Below are positions 36,559 through 48,100 of a stretch of 64,000 bases of DNA, one piece after another. Below the pieces are notes generated by a model that worked only from the letters and a program-made list of their open reading frames with translations, was not told where the DNA came from and ran no database searches. The position numbers and the translations under genes were made by a program. The DNA is from Dactylellina haptotyla (Eukaryota; Ascomycota; Orbiliomycetes; Orbiliales; Orbiliaceae), in NCBI GenBank assembly GCA_031310005.1, contig CM062385.1, positions 2,852,001 through 2,916,000 on the forward strand. Reading direction: 5' to 3'. The first letter of the stretch is position 1. Each line of letters starts with the position of its first letter.

Positions 36559-39500
36559 TTACTCAGTCTTCTCCTCTGTCGCCTTTACGATCTTGCAGAT
36601 CAAATCTTGACCGTCGACACTATCGTTGGCTTTAATCTGGAGCTCGGCAATGACTCCGGAATGTGGGGCGGAAATAACCATCTCCTATAATACCCGTCAT
36701 ATTAGTATTCGATATCACGGCAATTATACCTCAACTAGAGAGAAAGGTGTAATATTGTGCTTACCATCTTCATGGCGCTGAGAACAGCGATTGGATCACC
36801 CTTCTTGACTTCAGAGCCGTCCTTGACACGGACTTCGACGACAACACCGGACATCGGTGCACCGACTTGGCTGCTATCGGCCTGGTTTGCCTTTAATCTA
36901 CTAGTATTCTCGACAGCTATACGGGAGAAAACGTTAGCTTATTTCCATCTCACTTTGTTGCTTGAAAAGGAGAGAATATACTACATACCGGCCTTCTTGT
37001 CATCAACAGTAACCTGTCGGACCTCACCGTTCAACTCAAAGAACACTTCTCTCTGACCAGTTTGCTCGCTCAAGGGGCCGACAGCCAATAATTTGATAAT
37101 CAACGTCTTACCCTTCTCGATCTGAACGTGGAATTCCTCGCCAATCTCGGGTGTCGACAGGAAGTACTTGGTTGGCAAAACGCTCAAGTCACCATATTTA
37201 GCCAGGAACTCCTTGTAGTCCAAGAAGACCTTGGGGTACATGACGTAACTGGCAACGTCGCACTCAGACGCCTGGCCGAACTTCTCAAGGATCTCCTGCT
37301 TGATTCCCTGGAGATCAGTAGGGTGCAGCGAGAGACCTGGTCGCTCGTTGAGCGCTCGTCGGCCACGTAGGGCGCGGGAGCGGAGAGGTTCTGGGAAGCC
37401 ACCGTACGGCTGGCCCATGAGTCCCTCGAGGAAATCGATGACGGAGCCAGGGAAATCGAGGGTCTCGGCTCTCTCAACAACATCCTCAGGTGTGAGCTTG
37501 TTGGAGACCATGAACTGGGCAAGATCACCAACGACCTTGGAGGTTGGTGTGACCTTGACGATATCTCCGAGGAGGTAGTTGGCTTGTGTGTACGCCTTCT
37601 TGGTTTCCTTCCATTGGGCACCGAGGCCGAGCTGCGAAGCTTGGAAGATAAGGTTGGTGAGCTGACCTCCTGGAATTTCGTGGACGTAGACTTCTGGGTC
37701 TGGACCGGTGAGACCAGCCTCGAAGCACGAGTACATCAATCTCAATTGAGCCCAGTAGCTGTCGATCTCACGGACTTGGTTGATATCCAAACCTGGATCC
37801 ATATCGGTACCTTCGAGAGCAGCGAGAACGGCACCAACGCTTGGCTGCGAAGTCATACCGGACAAGCTGTCAGTAGCGGTATCGACGGCATCAGCACCGG
37901 CGGCAGCGCAAGCAGCCATAGAGGCGACACCGGTACCTGCGGAGTCGTGAGTGTGGACGTGGATTGGAAGATCTGGGTACTTCTCACGGAGGGCACCGAT
38001 GAGGAGGGTAGCAGCTCGGGGTCTCAAGCAGCCAGCCATATCCTTGATACCCAAAATGTGGGTTCCGAGCTTGACGACCTTCTCGGCCAATTCCAAGTAG
38101 TATTCGAGATTGTACTTCTTGGTGGGGTTCAACATGTCACCGCTGTAGCAGATAGCAGCTTCGACGACACCACCGGCCTTCTTGACGGCTTTGATACCAA
38201 CTTCGAGCTGGTCGACGTCGTTGAGGGCATCGAAGACACGGAAGATATCGACACCGTTCTTTCGGGCTTGCTCGCAGAAATGCTCGATGGCGTTATCCGG
38301 GAGGGAGGAGTATGCAACACCGTTGGCACCACGGAGCAACATCTGGAATGGAACGTTTGGTACCAATCTTCTCATCTTCCTCAGTCTGTCCCATGGATCT
38401 TCGTACAAAAATCTCATGGCAACATCAAAGGTGGCACCACCCCAACATTCAATGGAGTAGGCATTGCTGTAAGCATAAGAAGTATGCTTGGCAATCTCGC
38501 AGATATCGATGGTCCGGACTCTGGTGGCGAGGAGGGACTGATGGGCATCACGCCAGGTGGTATCCATGAGCAAGCAGCCCTTGTTGGCACGGACAGCCTT
38601 TGCGAAGGCTTCTGGACCTTGTTCCATGAGGATGTTTCTCCATCCCTTCTGGCAAGGTTGGGTGGTATCGATGACCTGTCCGGTCTTGGAGTCGTGGAGA
38701 ATCGGCATGATGATTTCTCCCTTGAACTTAGGCTGTCCGACCTGTCCCTTGATGCTACTTCCGTTGACAGAAAGGTCTCCGAGGTACGCCAACAGTTTCT
38801 GAGCACGATTTTGCGACTTCATGAGCGAGAAGAGCTCTGGAGTATCATCAATGAAGGTGGTCCAGCAAGTTCCATTGATGAAAACTTCGTGTGTGAGGAG
38901 GGAGAGCAAGAATGGAATATTGGTCTTGACACCGCGGATACGGAACTCAACCAATGCACGAATGACCTTTCGTCGTGCGATTTCGTATGTGGAGCCATGG
39001 CAGGTACACTTGACCAACATGGAGTCGTAGTGGGGAGTGATAATAGAACCGGCGAATCCGTTACCACCGTCGAGACGGACACCATTGCCACCAGCTGATC
39101 GGTAGACCTCGATCTTACCAGTGTCTGGTCGGAAGTTCTCAGAAGGATCTTCGGTTGTGACTCTGCACTGGATAGCGAAACCTCTGGTGGAGATTCTGTC
39201 TTGAGTAAGACCGAGCTGGGCAAGGGTTGCACCGGCGGCAATTTGAATCTGGGCAGCGACGATATCGATACCGGTGATTTCTTCGGTTATGGTGTGCTCG
39301 ACCTGGATACGAGGGTTGATTTCGATAAAGTAGTGTCTATTCTGGTTGTCAACCAAGAACTCAGCGGTACCAGCGTTCCCTAACGTCTTAATTAGTTCCA
39401 GTGATCATATTTCTGAATTAACTGATACACATACTATAGTTGACAGACTTGGCTATCCGGACAGCATCGTCCAAGATGGCTTGTCTAGTCTCTGGTGGGA

Positions 39501-40860
39501 GGTCCTTGGCCGGGGCGATTTCAACGACCTTTTGATGTCTTCGCTGGACGGAGCAGTCACGCTCGTACAAGTGAACGACGTTTCCTTGGTTGTCACCGAG
39601 AAGCTGGACTTCAATGTGCTTGGGCTTGTCCAAGAATCGCTCAATGAACACAGTACCGTTACCGAAGGCGGATTTGGCCCTTAAGAAATAAAATTAGCGT
39701 CCTTCATCTAGTAAGAAACCTAGCCAAAATAACTTACTCGCTGGTAGCTCTCTCGAAAGCATCTTGCAAGTTGTCGCCCTCTCGGACAACACGCATACCT
39801 CTACCACCGCCACCAAAGGCAGCTTTGATGATGATTGGATAGCCGTACTCCTTGACGAACGAAGAGCAGTCCTCGAAACTCTCAACAGGTCCAGGAGTTC
39901 CTGGTACGCAAGGAACATTACACTGGAGAGCGATCTTTCTGGCAGAAACCTTGTCACCGAGAGCCTCGATGACTTTGTAAGTTGGTCCGACGAACTGCGC
40001 GAACCAATAGTCAGCATCGCAACACCACTCGGTGCATGGACGTGGGGAGTTGGGCACATACGATGATACCAGCCGCCTCGACCTTTCGTGCAAACTCAGC
40101 ATTCTCAGACAGGAAACCATAACCAGGATGGATCATGTTGACATTGTGTTCCAGCGCAATCTTGATAATTTCGTCGATAGCGAGGTAGGCACCAACAGGT
40201 GTATACTGGCCCCGATGACCAATCATGTAGGCCTCATCCGCCTCTGTTCGATGCAATTGTCAATTCCGGGTTTCATCCGGCTACGATTTCGGGTGGAGCA
40301 TGTATATATACGTACTCTGTCTGTGCATGCCCATTCGGTCCTCATAACTGTAAATGGCAACCGTTTGAAGCGATAACTCGTGAGCCTACGGACGAATGCG
40401 CGTCAGTACCGTCGACAGCTGTGTCCATTGGACTTTAAGAATGCTATATACCGTTCTAAAGATCTATGGTAGGATTAATGTCAGCCAATTGCACGTTATA
40501 TCAAGTCTTGCTAGGGTAACTTACACGAATTGCTGTTATCCCACGCAAACATCACACCAATGGCTCAATTAGTCCCGCTGTACTCGCACAAACACCCATT
40601 GGGCATTCTAAAGCTTTCAATAAGGATGTTACTTACGAATTTCACCACGATTGGCGACTGTGCACGCAAAAATGTCAGCATATGGTACTACCCCGCAACC
40701 CCCACTTCCAACGAGAACAAAAGTGCGAGAACCTACCCATAATCTTCTTCAACTGCATAATAGTACTGTTGCTACGGATGCGGTGCACGCTTCGAGCGGT
40801 GCTGGAGCCGCCATCGACGTCATCGTCCTCAAAGACGTCTGCGTACGGTTTGCTGGCCAT
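36559..40860 (-). CDS. PYC1: pyruvate carboxylase
   Basis: Eleven exons on the minus strand: 40737-40860, 40637-40657, 40525-40532, 40452-40463, 40316-40385, 40062-40243, 39738-39994, 39435-39679, 36989-39379, 36765-36916 and 36559-36684. The product has 1195 residues, the family length. It carboxylates pyruvate to oxaloacetate with ATP, bicarbonate and biotin, feeding gluconeogenesis and the TCA cycle; the fungal enzyme is usually cytosolic, and no targeting peptide is seen. Order: biotin carboxylase domain (VANRGEIPIRIF, ATP-grasp loop [22 protein letters not shown]), carboxyltransferase ([22 protein letters not shown]), and biotinyl domain with AMKM (Lys about 1153). Exons 2, 3 and 4 are 21, 8 and 12 bases; each has clear GT and AG ends and together they spell the conserved VANRGEIPIRIFRT. 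Introns are 55-104 bases. Confidence 0.97.
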
Positions 40861-43517
40861 TATTGCTGTGTGATATCGCGTCGTACCCGGTAGCGATAAG
40901 GATGTGGGGGGAGAAGGACTGATTCGCAAGATATCTGGAATCTCAAGGTAAAGAAAGAGGGAGAAGATTCAGAGCGGATACCCAGAGGTTTCCAGGGAAT
41001 GCGGTGGGTAATAATACGAGCGGAGAAGGCCCTCCTGCGTCAAGACAAGCTTTCCGGTGGTTCCTTCCTGCCGGGTGGAGGGGTCAGAGCAGATTGCGTT
41101 GGGCCTGCGGTTGTCGGCTTGCTGCGGGGCCTTTTTAGCTCTTTTTTTTCGTTTTCCTCGAGACGAGAGTTTCTGGCGCGCCCAATCACTACCCCGCTAT
41201 AGATAATAAATACTACTACTGGGACTACGTGAGGGTTAGACAAGGAAGGGGAAGCTGAGGAAGATGAGGGGAGAGGAAAGGGAATGGGGGACCAGATAGA
41301 CGGGAACTGACTTCTTATATTGTCCTGTCCCGGCGTCCGCTATCAAGTTAGACTACGCTGGGTTTATATATGCAGATGGAGCTTCCCCCGCACCAGGAAG
41401 AAAAGCTATGCGCTCTGATACAAGATACGTAAGCTGTACCTCCCAAGCAGGTCGACTTTGGTGTTTTCTCAATTTTGGATTCTCTTAGCATTCGACTTGG
41501 GGTTTCCGCTCCTTGCTGTTCGCGGCAGCTCTAGCCCTCCTCTTTTCCACTTTTCTGCGGTGCGCTCCGCTTGATCTGAAGGTGATAGTGGGGGCGGCTT
41601 CGATTGGCTCACCGCGAAAAGCAACTCCAATCACCTGGCCAAGATATCTGGTCTGCAGGCGAGATGCAGAGGGGTAAATAGATGGCTATTGCAGTAGTTC
41701 AATCGGGCTCGGATTCGTCGTCGTCTGTCTTTCTTCTGCGGCTTCGATGGCAGCTTCGGCGGGCGTACGGGAACTCCTCGCAGCAGTCCATTCCGACCTG
41801 ATTCTTATACACCCACCCCCCCTCTTCATCGACATTATCACATCCCTCGAGCTATCACATTACTCGGGTACGGCTATGACCCGGTCGGCTCGAGCTCGTC
41901 CATGACTCTGACCGAATCCCATTATCATATGAAAAAAAAAGCGGGATTCCGAAGCCTGCCCCCCTGTGCAGTAAACCGTCCCTATCAGCGGAAGAATTCA
42001 AAATTCAACAAAATCTTCGTCCCATCGCCGATTCCTAGCCCGGTCCCCCCGCCCCGCCGCCAGTGCAGTGACATCAACTTGCTCTGGAACCCATGTTCGG
42101 TCGAAATATTAATGTATAGTACCTGTCCAATTAATCTGGAGCCTTATTCGTTCGGCTATTCCATTCTTTCCTTTTCTCATCTCGCATGCGCGAACAAGGC
42201 CACTGCAACCCAAATTCAATCCCCATTTCCTCGCTGGGTGCCCTCTTTTCCAGTTTGTGCTCCCTCGAGCTGCTTATCTACACGCCAGCAGCTACCCTGT
42301 TGGTTCGTGCCCAGCTATAAAACTCAAAGTATTGCCCGATTCTTCAAGGTGACTAGGCCGATTAAACACTGTAGGCAGGGCAGTGCATAATTTTACCTTT
42401 ATTTTAACAGAGACGATCAAAAAAAAAAATGAAGTGAAAAGAATGAATTCCCCGGCGACCTGCTGGTGGCCTCCCCACGCTTGTCCAAATAATAAATTTA
42501 CGTATATTAGCCAGGCAGCCCGAAGCCAAGAGCTCTCCCTCTCTGATGAAAAGAATTTTGAAGCCCGGTTTCTAATCACACTCGGAGGAGCCCAGCTCAG
42601 GAACCAGACCTCTCGCGGCCTGCTAGATCGCTCCGGCCACCAGAATTTTAAGATCGCCTTGTTTTTCTGCAGCGGCCCCACTTTCCTGCGTCGTCTTGGT
42701 GGCAGAAGATGATTCCTAAGTTGAAAAAGAGTTTGACCCCTCCAACATTGCACAACCACAACACACTCCCACTCACGTCGGACATCCACATACATTTACG
42801 CATAGCACAGTGTTTGTGCGCCTTTCAGATAGACGCTTTTGAAAGAAAAAATTGATTGATCTCCAACTTTTCAGCACTATACCCTTTTCGCCTTCCCCGC
42901 ATTTCAACCCATCATTCCCTCCATTTGCGTTAGAATTGCCCTTCAAGTTTGATAAGAGACCGTAAAGACTTAGCCCGAATCGGTGTGCATCGTGCTCGAC
43001 CAAGTTGATCGATTCGGTTGATCGTTCGTAAACATGTCGTCAAGCTCCATTCCTACATATCACTGCCAAAGTGAAACTATTGGATCTGGCTCGCGTAGAA
43101 TTTGATTTACGATAAGGCCATCGATCAGGTTAGATCGCGGCTCGCTAGTCAAAATGTTGCCAGTCAATTACCATCTCCGTCGTCTCCGTCGTCATTCAAC
43201 ACAGCGCAGGCTACAGGTTTTTTGGCGCACAGGAAACCACTTATAGACGGCGATAATTCTCCCTCCATGTATATATACTATCCATTCCTCTCAACTTTAC
43301 CAAGCATACCTTCTATCGAAAATATATCCATTGAAATCTAAAATTGCATTTCCAGATCATAGCCAAGACCTCGGCTTCCTGCCTAGCTAGAGACACCTTC
43401 CAATCAGCAGACTCGTCCTTTTCACACTTTGTATACCAAGCAAACCTCAAAAGATAAATTATTCAATATTATTCATTATATCCGAATAGGAAAAAGTAAA
43501 TCACAATCTTAGAAAAG
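40861..43517. other. intergenic region between pyruvate carboxylase and the cofilin-like gene
   Basis: 2.66 kb. A TATATAAA on the minus strand (41363-41372) is a possible PYC core element. Open frame 41902-42390 has no family character. Near 43034 an ATG starts a short frame that appears to continue in another frame (see findings). Confidence 0.45.
41363..41372 (-). promoter_or_regulatory. possible TATA element for pyruvate carboxylase
   Basis: On the minus strand the sequence reads CATATATAAACC, about 500 bases before the ATG at 40860. This is a long distance and would need a long or spliced leader, so support is weak. Confidence 0.25.
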
Positions 43518-43952
43518 ATGAATCGACCATCTCTCAACATCCGAATTCCACCCTCTTGCCTAGAAACCACCAAAATATTCGAACGCCCAAGCACCGAATA
43601 CATCATCTACCAAATAAACGCCGAAAACGAACTCCACGCCTCCAAAGTCGGCCATTCCTTCAGCCTTGACGCCTTCCTCTCTGACCTCCCCAAAGACCAG
43701 TGCCGGTACGCCCTCCGTAAGATATCCTACATGAACCCAGACACCGGTACCCCTACGCACAAGAACGTCTTCTACAGCTGGTCACCTGGCGGTGCTACCG
43801 AGACCTCGCAGGAGTTATACTCTGAGGCGAGAGAACGAGTTCTATTGGGGGATGTTATCAAAGAGTATTTCGAAGAGACGGTGGAAGCTCACGATTATGA
43901 TTTAATTCGTGATAACGACTTGCTGAACAGGCATAGGGAATGGAGTCCTTAG
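43518..43952 (+). CDS. divergent ADF/cofilin-like protein
   Basis: An intronless frame of 144 residues from an ATG in good context (AAAAGATG). The ADF-homology pattern is visible: an EYIIYQI strand, a segment SLDAFLSDLPKDQCRYAL that matches the fungal cofilin D.FL..LP...C.YA pattern, and KNVFYSWSPGGA, which matches the family's K.VF..WSP strand and turn. ADF/cofilins bind and sever actin filaments. The usual N-terminal Ser-Gly motif and the basic long helix of true cofilin are weak or changed, and the last 30 residues are acidic. Fungal cofilin genes usually have several introns, so this could be a retrocopy-derived or diverged paralog rather than the essential cofilin. Confidence 0.7.
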   Translation: MNRPSLNIRIPPSCLETTKIFERPSTEYIIYQINAENELHASKVGHSFSLDAFLSDLPKDQCRYALRKISYMNPDTGTPTHKNVFYSWSPGGATETSQELYSEARERVLLGDVIKEYFEETVEAHDYDLIRDNDLLNRHREWSP

Positions 43953-45143
43953 AAACGGTAACATAATAGTATATTACCAACGATGATATCTACGGAGCAA
44001 AAGCTTTAATAAATTGGAATACTTTTCTTCATTTGTCCATCCTATTTAATAATATCTCTCTTTTTTGTAACGCTTTGCGGGTGCATTCACGGTCGATAAG
44101 CTAATAGTCCGTCCCATAGTTCCCTTTTATCTTAGCGAATAGTTCAGTCACTAGTAAATTTATTCTCCCAAAAAACAATCTTCTACTACCAATACTACAT
44201 GAACTCCATCATCTAAATCTCAAGAAACTGCATCCTTGCAATACTACAATCCGTACGAGGACGAGGGTTTTAATCAACCTTCTCATTCTAGAATGTGGGG
44301 TCGGTTCTGAGACCCTCTGTGTTCCCAAGATCAGACAGATCTCGCACCCGACATCTAAAACCTGCTTTACCGCGAAATGCTCGAAAATGCGCAGGAAACC
44401 TTAATTCTACAACAGAACAGGATCGAGCATGTGCACGTTTTTTCGAAATTCCGCAGATCCGCCTCAGAGTTCTCCACACATTCGCACTACGGTGTATTCG
44501 GTGGAGCGGACAAGTTCACACAATCTAGATATACTCCGGTACAAACCAGTTTCAACGAGATCCAAAAATCCATTTATTCTACCATTTCCAATAAACGGCC
44601 AAACGACGGAGAAAGAATTAAGGGGAAATATACAACCGTAGTCACGTTTCGATAGAGGAGAAGATTTTTAAAAAGCTGTAGAGTAAGAAATTCATTAAGG
44701 CAACGCAGAAGCATAAACAAGAAAAATCGTTTGTCGAAAATCAAAAACAAGACAAGGATTTACTTTTTTGAGTTTAGTGTAATGTTCGTAGAGCAAGGGT
44801 CAGAAAGGAAAAAGAGGACCAGGACTAGAAAAATCGTCGGCACATCGCCGCAACCCGTCACGAGAATATTCGGGTATGAGGAGCGGGGACGGTGAGAGAT
44901 TAACAAGGGAAGATCGGAAGAGAGAAGATACCACAGGTATATAGAGGGAATTAATTGTTCATTTCGATTTTTTCGGTTTTCGTGAGAAAAATGGAAATCA
45001 TGTCATGTGTGAAAAAAAGCGGACTAGACAAGAAGGAAAAAAAGATGCACTTGGAATATGCCGAAGCTAGAAAGGGAGGAAAACCCGCACGCGATAAGGT
45101 CGCTAACAAGAAAATAAAAATCACCCGACAAACCCGACAGAAC
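43953..45143. other. intergenic region between the cofilin-like gene and clathrin
   Basis: 1.2 kb. A 92-codon frame at 44377 lacks recognisable features and overlaps other open frames. No gene is claimed. Confidence 0.45.
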
Positions 45144-48100
45144 TTAGAACCCACGATAGCCGGTCGGCTGATTCGGGATGCCGTTTCCATATGGTGCCGG
45201 AGATTGGCTACCACTCGGTCCGGCCGTCAACATGAGCCTGGTGCCGAGGATCGGGGTATTATCTTCCGTCTGCTGCTGGGTGACTTCCTTCGCCTTGCGC
45301 TCTTCATTGTCCTTTTCAAGTTGTGTGATCTTGGAATTTTGCTGGCGCATGTGAGTGATCATGAAAGGCTATTTTCAGAAAAAGTTAGCAAGACATTTTT
45401 TCCGTCTTAGGTGTGATGAGAGAAAACGTACCATGGTGTAATCACTGAGGCCGTAGCGCCATGAGATCTCCATAACCATATCGATCGGAATGAGGTCGTA
45501 GCAGGCGTACAGCATAGCGACATAACATTCACGGCTACCGATATCGACGAACTATAGATCGCACGGGTTAGCTTTGCACTATGTGAAGGCGGGACAGGAA
45601 ATAACTTACGTATCGAAGGAGCTCTTCGACAACCTCAGAGTTGCTAGAAACCGCAGCTGTCTCGATAGCATCCTTGAACAAACGATCTTGCTTGGACAAT
45701 GAGATGGAAAGTTGCCATCTCTTGTGCTTCCTGTAGATTGTGGCTGCGATCTGGCGGAAGAAGACAAGGTCGTGCTTCTCAAGACGTTGAGCCAACTCGA
45801 CTGGATCGTAGTTGTCGTAGTTCTCGACGGAATCACGTAGGGTCTTGTAGTCTTCTTCTTCGATGAGAAGTTCGTGGATAGCAGCATTGACAACCTTGTT
45901 GTTCTGTGTCTGGACAGCGATGAGGAATGGCTTGATGAGAGGAATATTATCAGACTTCTCGAACATGCGCACAACTCTGGAGACATCGATACGTGGGGTC
46001 AAAGAGGTCAGGAGGTCGGTGAGAAGCGAAGGCTGCTCCTGGAGATAGAAATTGAGAGCACGGTAGTAGATTTCCAAATTGGCGACCTTAACAATGATAT
46101 CCTTGAACGAGTGGTGCTCCCAGGCATCGGACGCTCTCTCCATCATAGCAAGAGCAGCGTTGTCCCACTCATCATAGTGGCAGTACAAGAAGACAAGTTC
46201 TGGCCACAGGTGCGCCTGTTCGCAAGCACGGATCATCTTCGGAATATTGATACGAGACCAGAACAGCTTGAGGTGCTCCATAACACGTTCGGGGTGGTAC
46301 TTAGAGAGAGCGATGCCGAGCTCGGTGAACATACCCATATGGGCGCGCTCGAGACCCAGACCGGCTTCGAGCAAGCTGATAAGCTCATCGAAGTAGCCAT
46401 TGTACTCGTATTGTCGGACAAGATCCTGGAGCTCCTCAGCGTGGACAATTAGGTTGAGACCGCAAATTTGGGCAAGACGGAATTCCTTCTTGGACACGCA
46501 TGCTTCGTTGACCTGTTTCCAGACCTTGGTGCTGTTCGCCTTGCGGGCGCACTCGACGGCGTTCTGGTACTCCTCGAGGTAAACCAAAGTAGTAGCCAGC
46601 TTGGCCCAGTTGGACACACTGGTAAAGAAGATCTTCGCGGCTTGGTGGAGACCTTCTTCGTAAGCCTTGTCACCACAGTCCTCGACATCAGCCACGTTGG
46701 TGGTTTGAAGGAAGTCCTCGAGATCTGGCAACCGCTCGGTTCGAGCGAAAGATAAGAGCAAGGTGCTATCAATCAATGGCTCACGCAGCGGCTTTCGGGC
46801 CATCTGCAAGAATTTGATAAGTTCGTCATGCTTGCCTGCGCGGCTGGCGATTTCGATGACCTCGGCATAGTTGCTAGGATCGTTGGCGCGAATGTAAGAA
46901 TCAATGGAATCGGAGATTCTGAGACCATCGAGTTGGGCTTTAGCGAGACGACTCCAGACTTCTGGCAAATCAACCTTCTCTGCATAAGAGAAGGCGCGAT
47001 CGATACTGACGACGTGCTCGATAAGGACTTCCGACGCCTTGACGTGGTCGCCGCTCTTCTTATATACCTCAAAAGCCTCTTCGTACAGTCCGTTGTCAAT
47101 ACAGATTTGGGCAATCTCGGTTCCATCATAGTTGGTCAAGCGACCAATGTAATCAGCGACACGGGATTTATCTGCCTTGACTGCGGTGAGAATAAGCAAG
47201 TTTTGAAGGTTGTTATTATCACTGAAAGGAGAGGGTTCTAGGATGATCTTTTCGAGCAACTCAATAAGTTCGACCGGCAAGTCATTAGACAAGAAAGCCT
47301 GTACAGCAACAGAGACATCCTCAGGAGACTGGGATTCAGGGACAGCGGTAGCAATGATCTGGTCAATCAAAGATCTCCTGTGGAGGTTGTTAGGGCTCAA
47401 GACAAAGTTCCACAGTTCCATATCGGCACGCTTGACGAGGTAACGAGCTTGAGGCTTGAACATCGAGTTCTCATTGGTGATCTTGATGAGCTCCAAGTCA
47501 TTCTGTCCCTTTTGGTAGGCAATAAGAGCCAACGAAGGATCTCTCTTCTCGCAGTATTTACCAACAACCAACGAGTCGTACTGGTCGTTCTCTTTCAAGA
47601 ACTTCTCAGGGTTGTTGTTGGAGTCGATGTAGATCTTGGCGAGGGCATTGTAAACCGCTGGTTGCTGATTGCCAGACGACAAGGTAGCCTCAAGGAAAGG
47701 AAGCAAGAGCTTGAGACGGTTGCGCTTCTCGACTTCGGCGACGAGTTCATCGATAGGGATAGCGGCGCTGTTGACCGATTGCAAGAGACTCTTAATAATC
47801 GACTCCTCGCAGTCGACATCCAACAATCCACCAATGACAGCAGGTGTCCTAGCTGGGTTGACACGTTGAACGTAGACTTCGATTGACTTGAATTGCTGAT
47901 TCTGGTACAAGTAGAGAACGAGGTCGTGGATAAAGTTGAATCTGTCGCAGACGATTATCAGTGGCAGCATCTCTGGCAACCGCGACTCCTTCAAGAAATT
48001 CTTGACCTTCTCCGGGTTGTATGCGTTGCTGTCACGGCATATACGCTCAACTTCGGTGAACTGACCACACTTGGTGGCAGCTTGAATATACTTGAAGTGA

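Noticed and set aside
37584-39098. Plus-strand open frame of 504 codons
   Set aside because: It lies exactly opposite the pyruvate carboxylase main exon and is a by-product of biased codon use; the translation has no domain.
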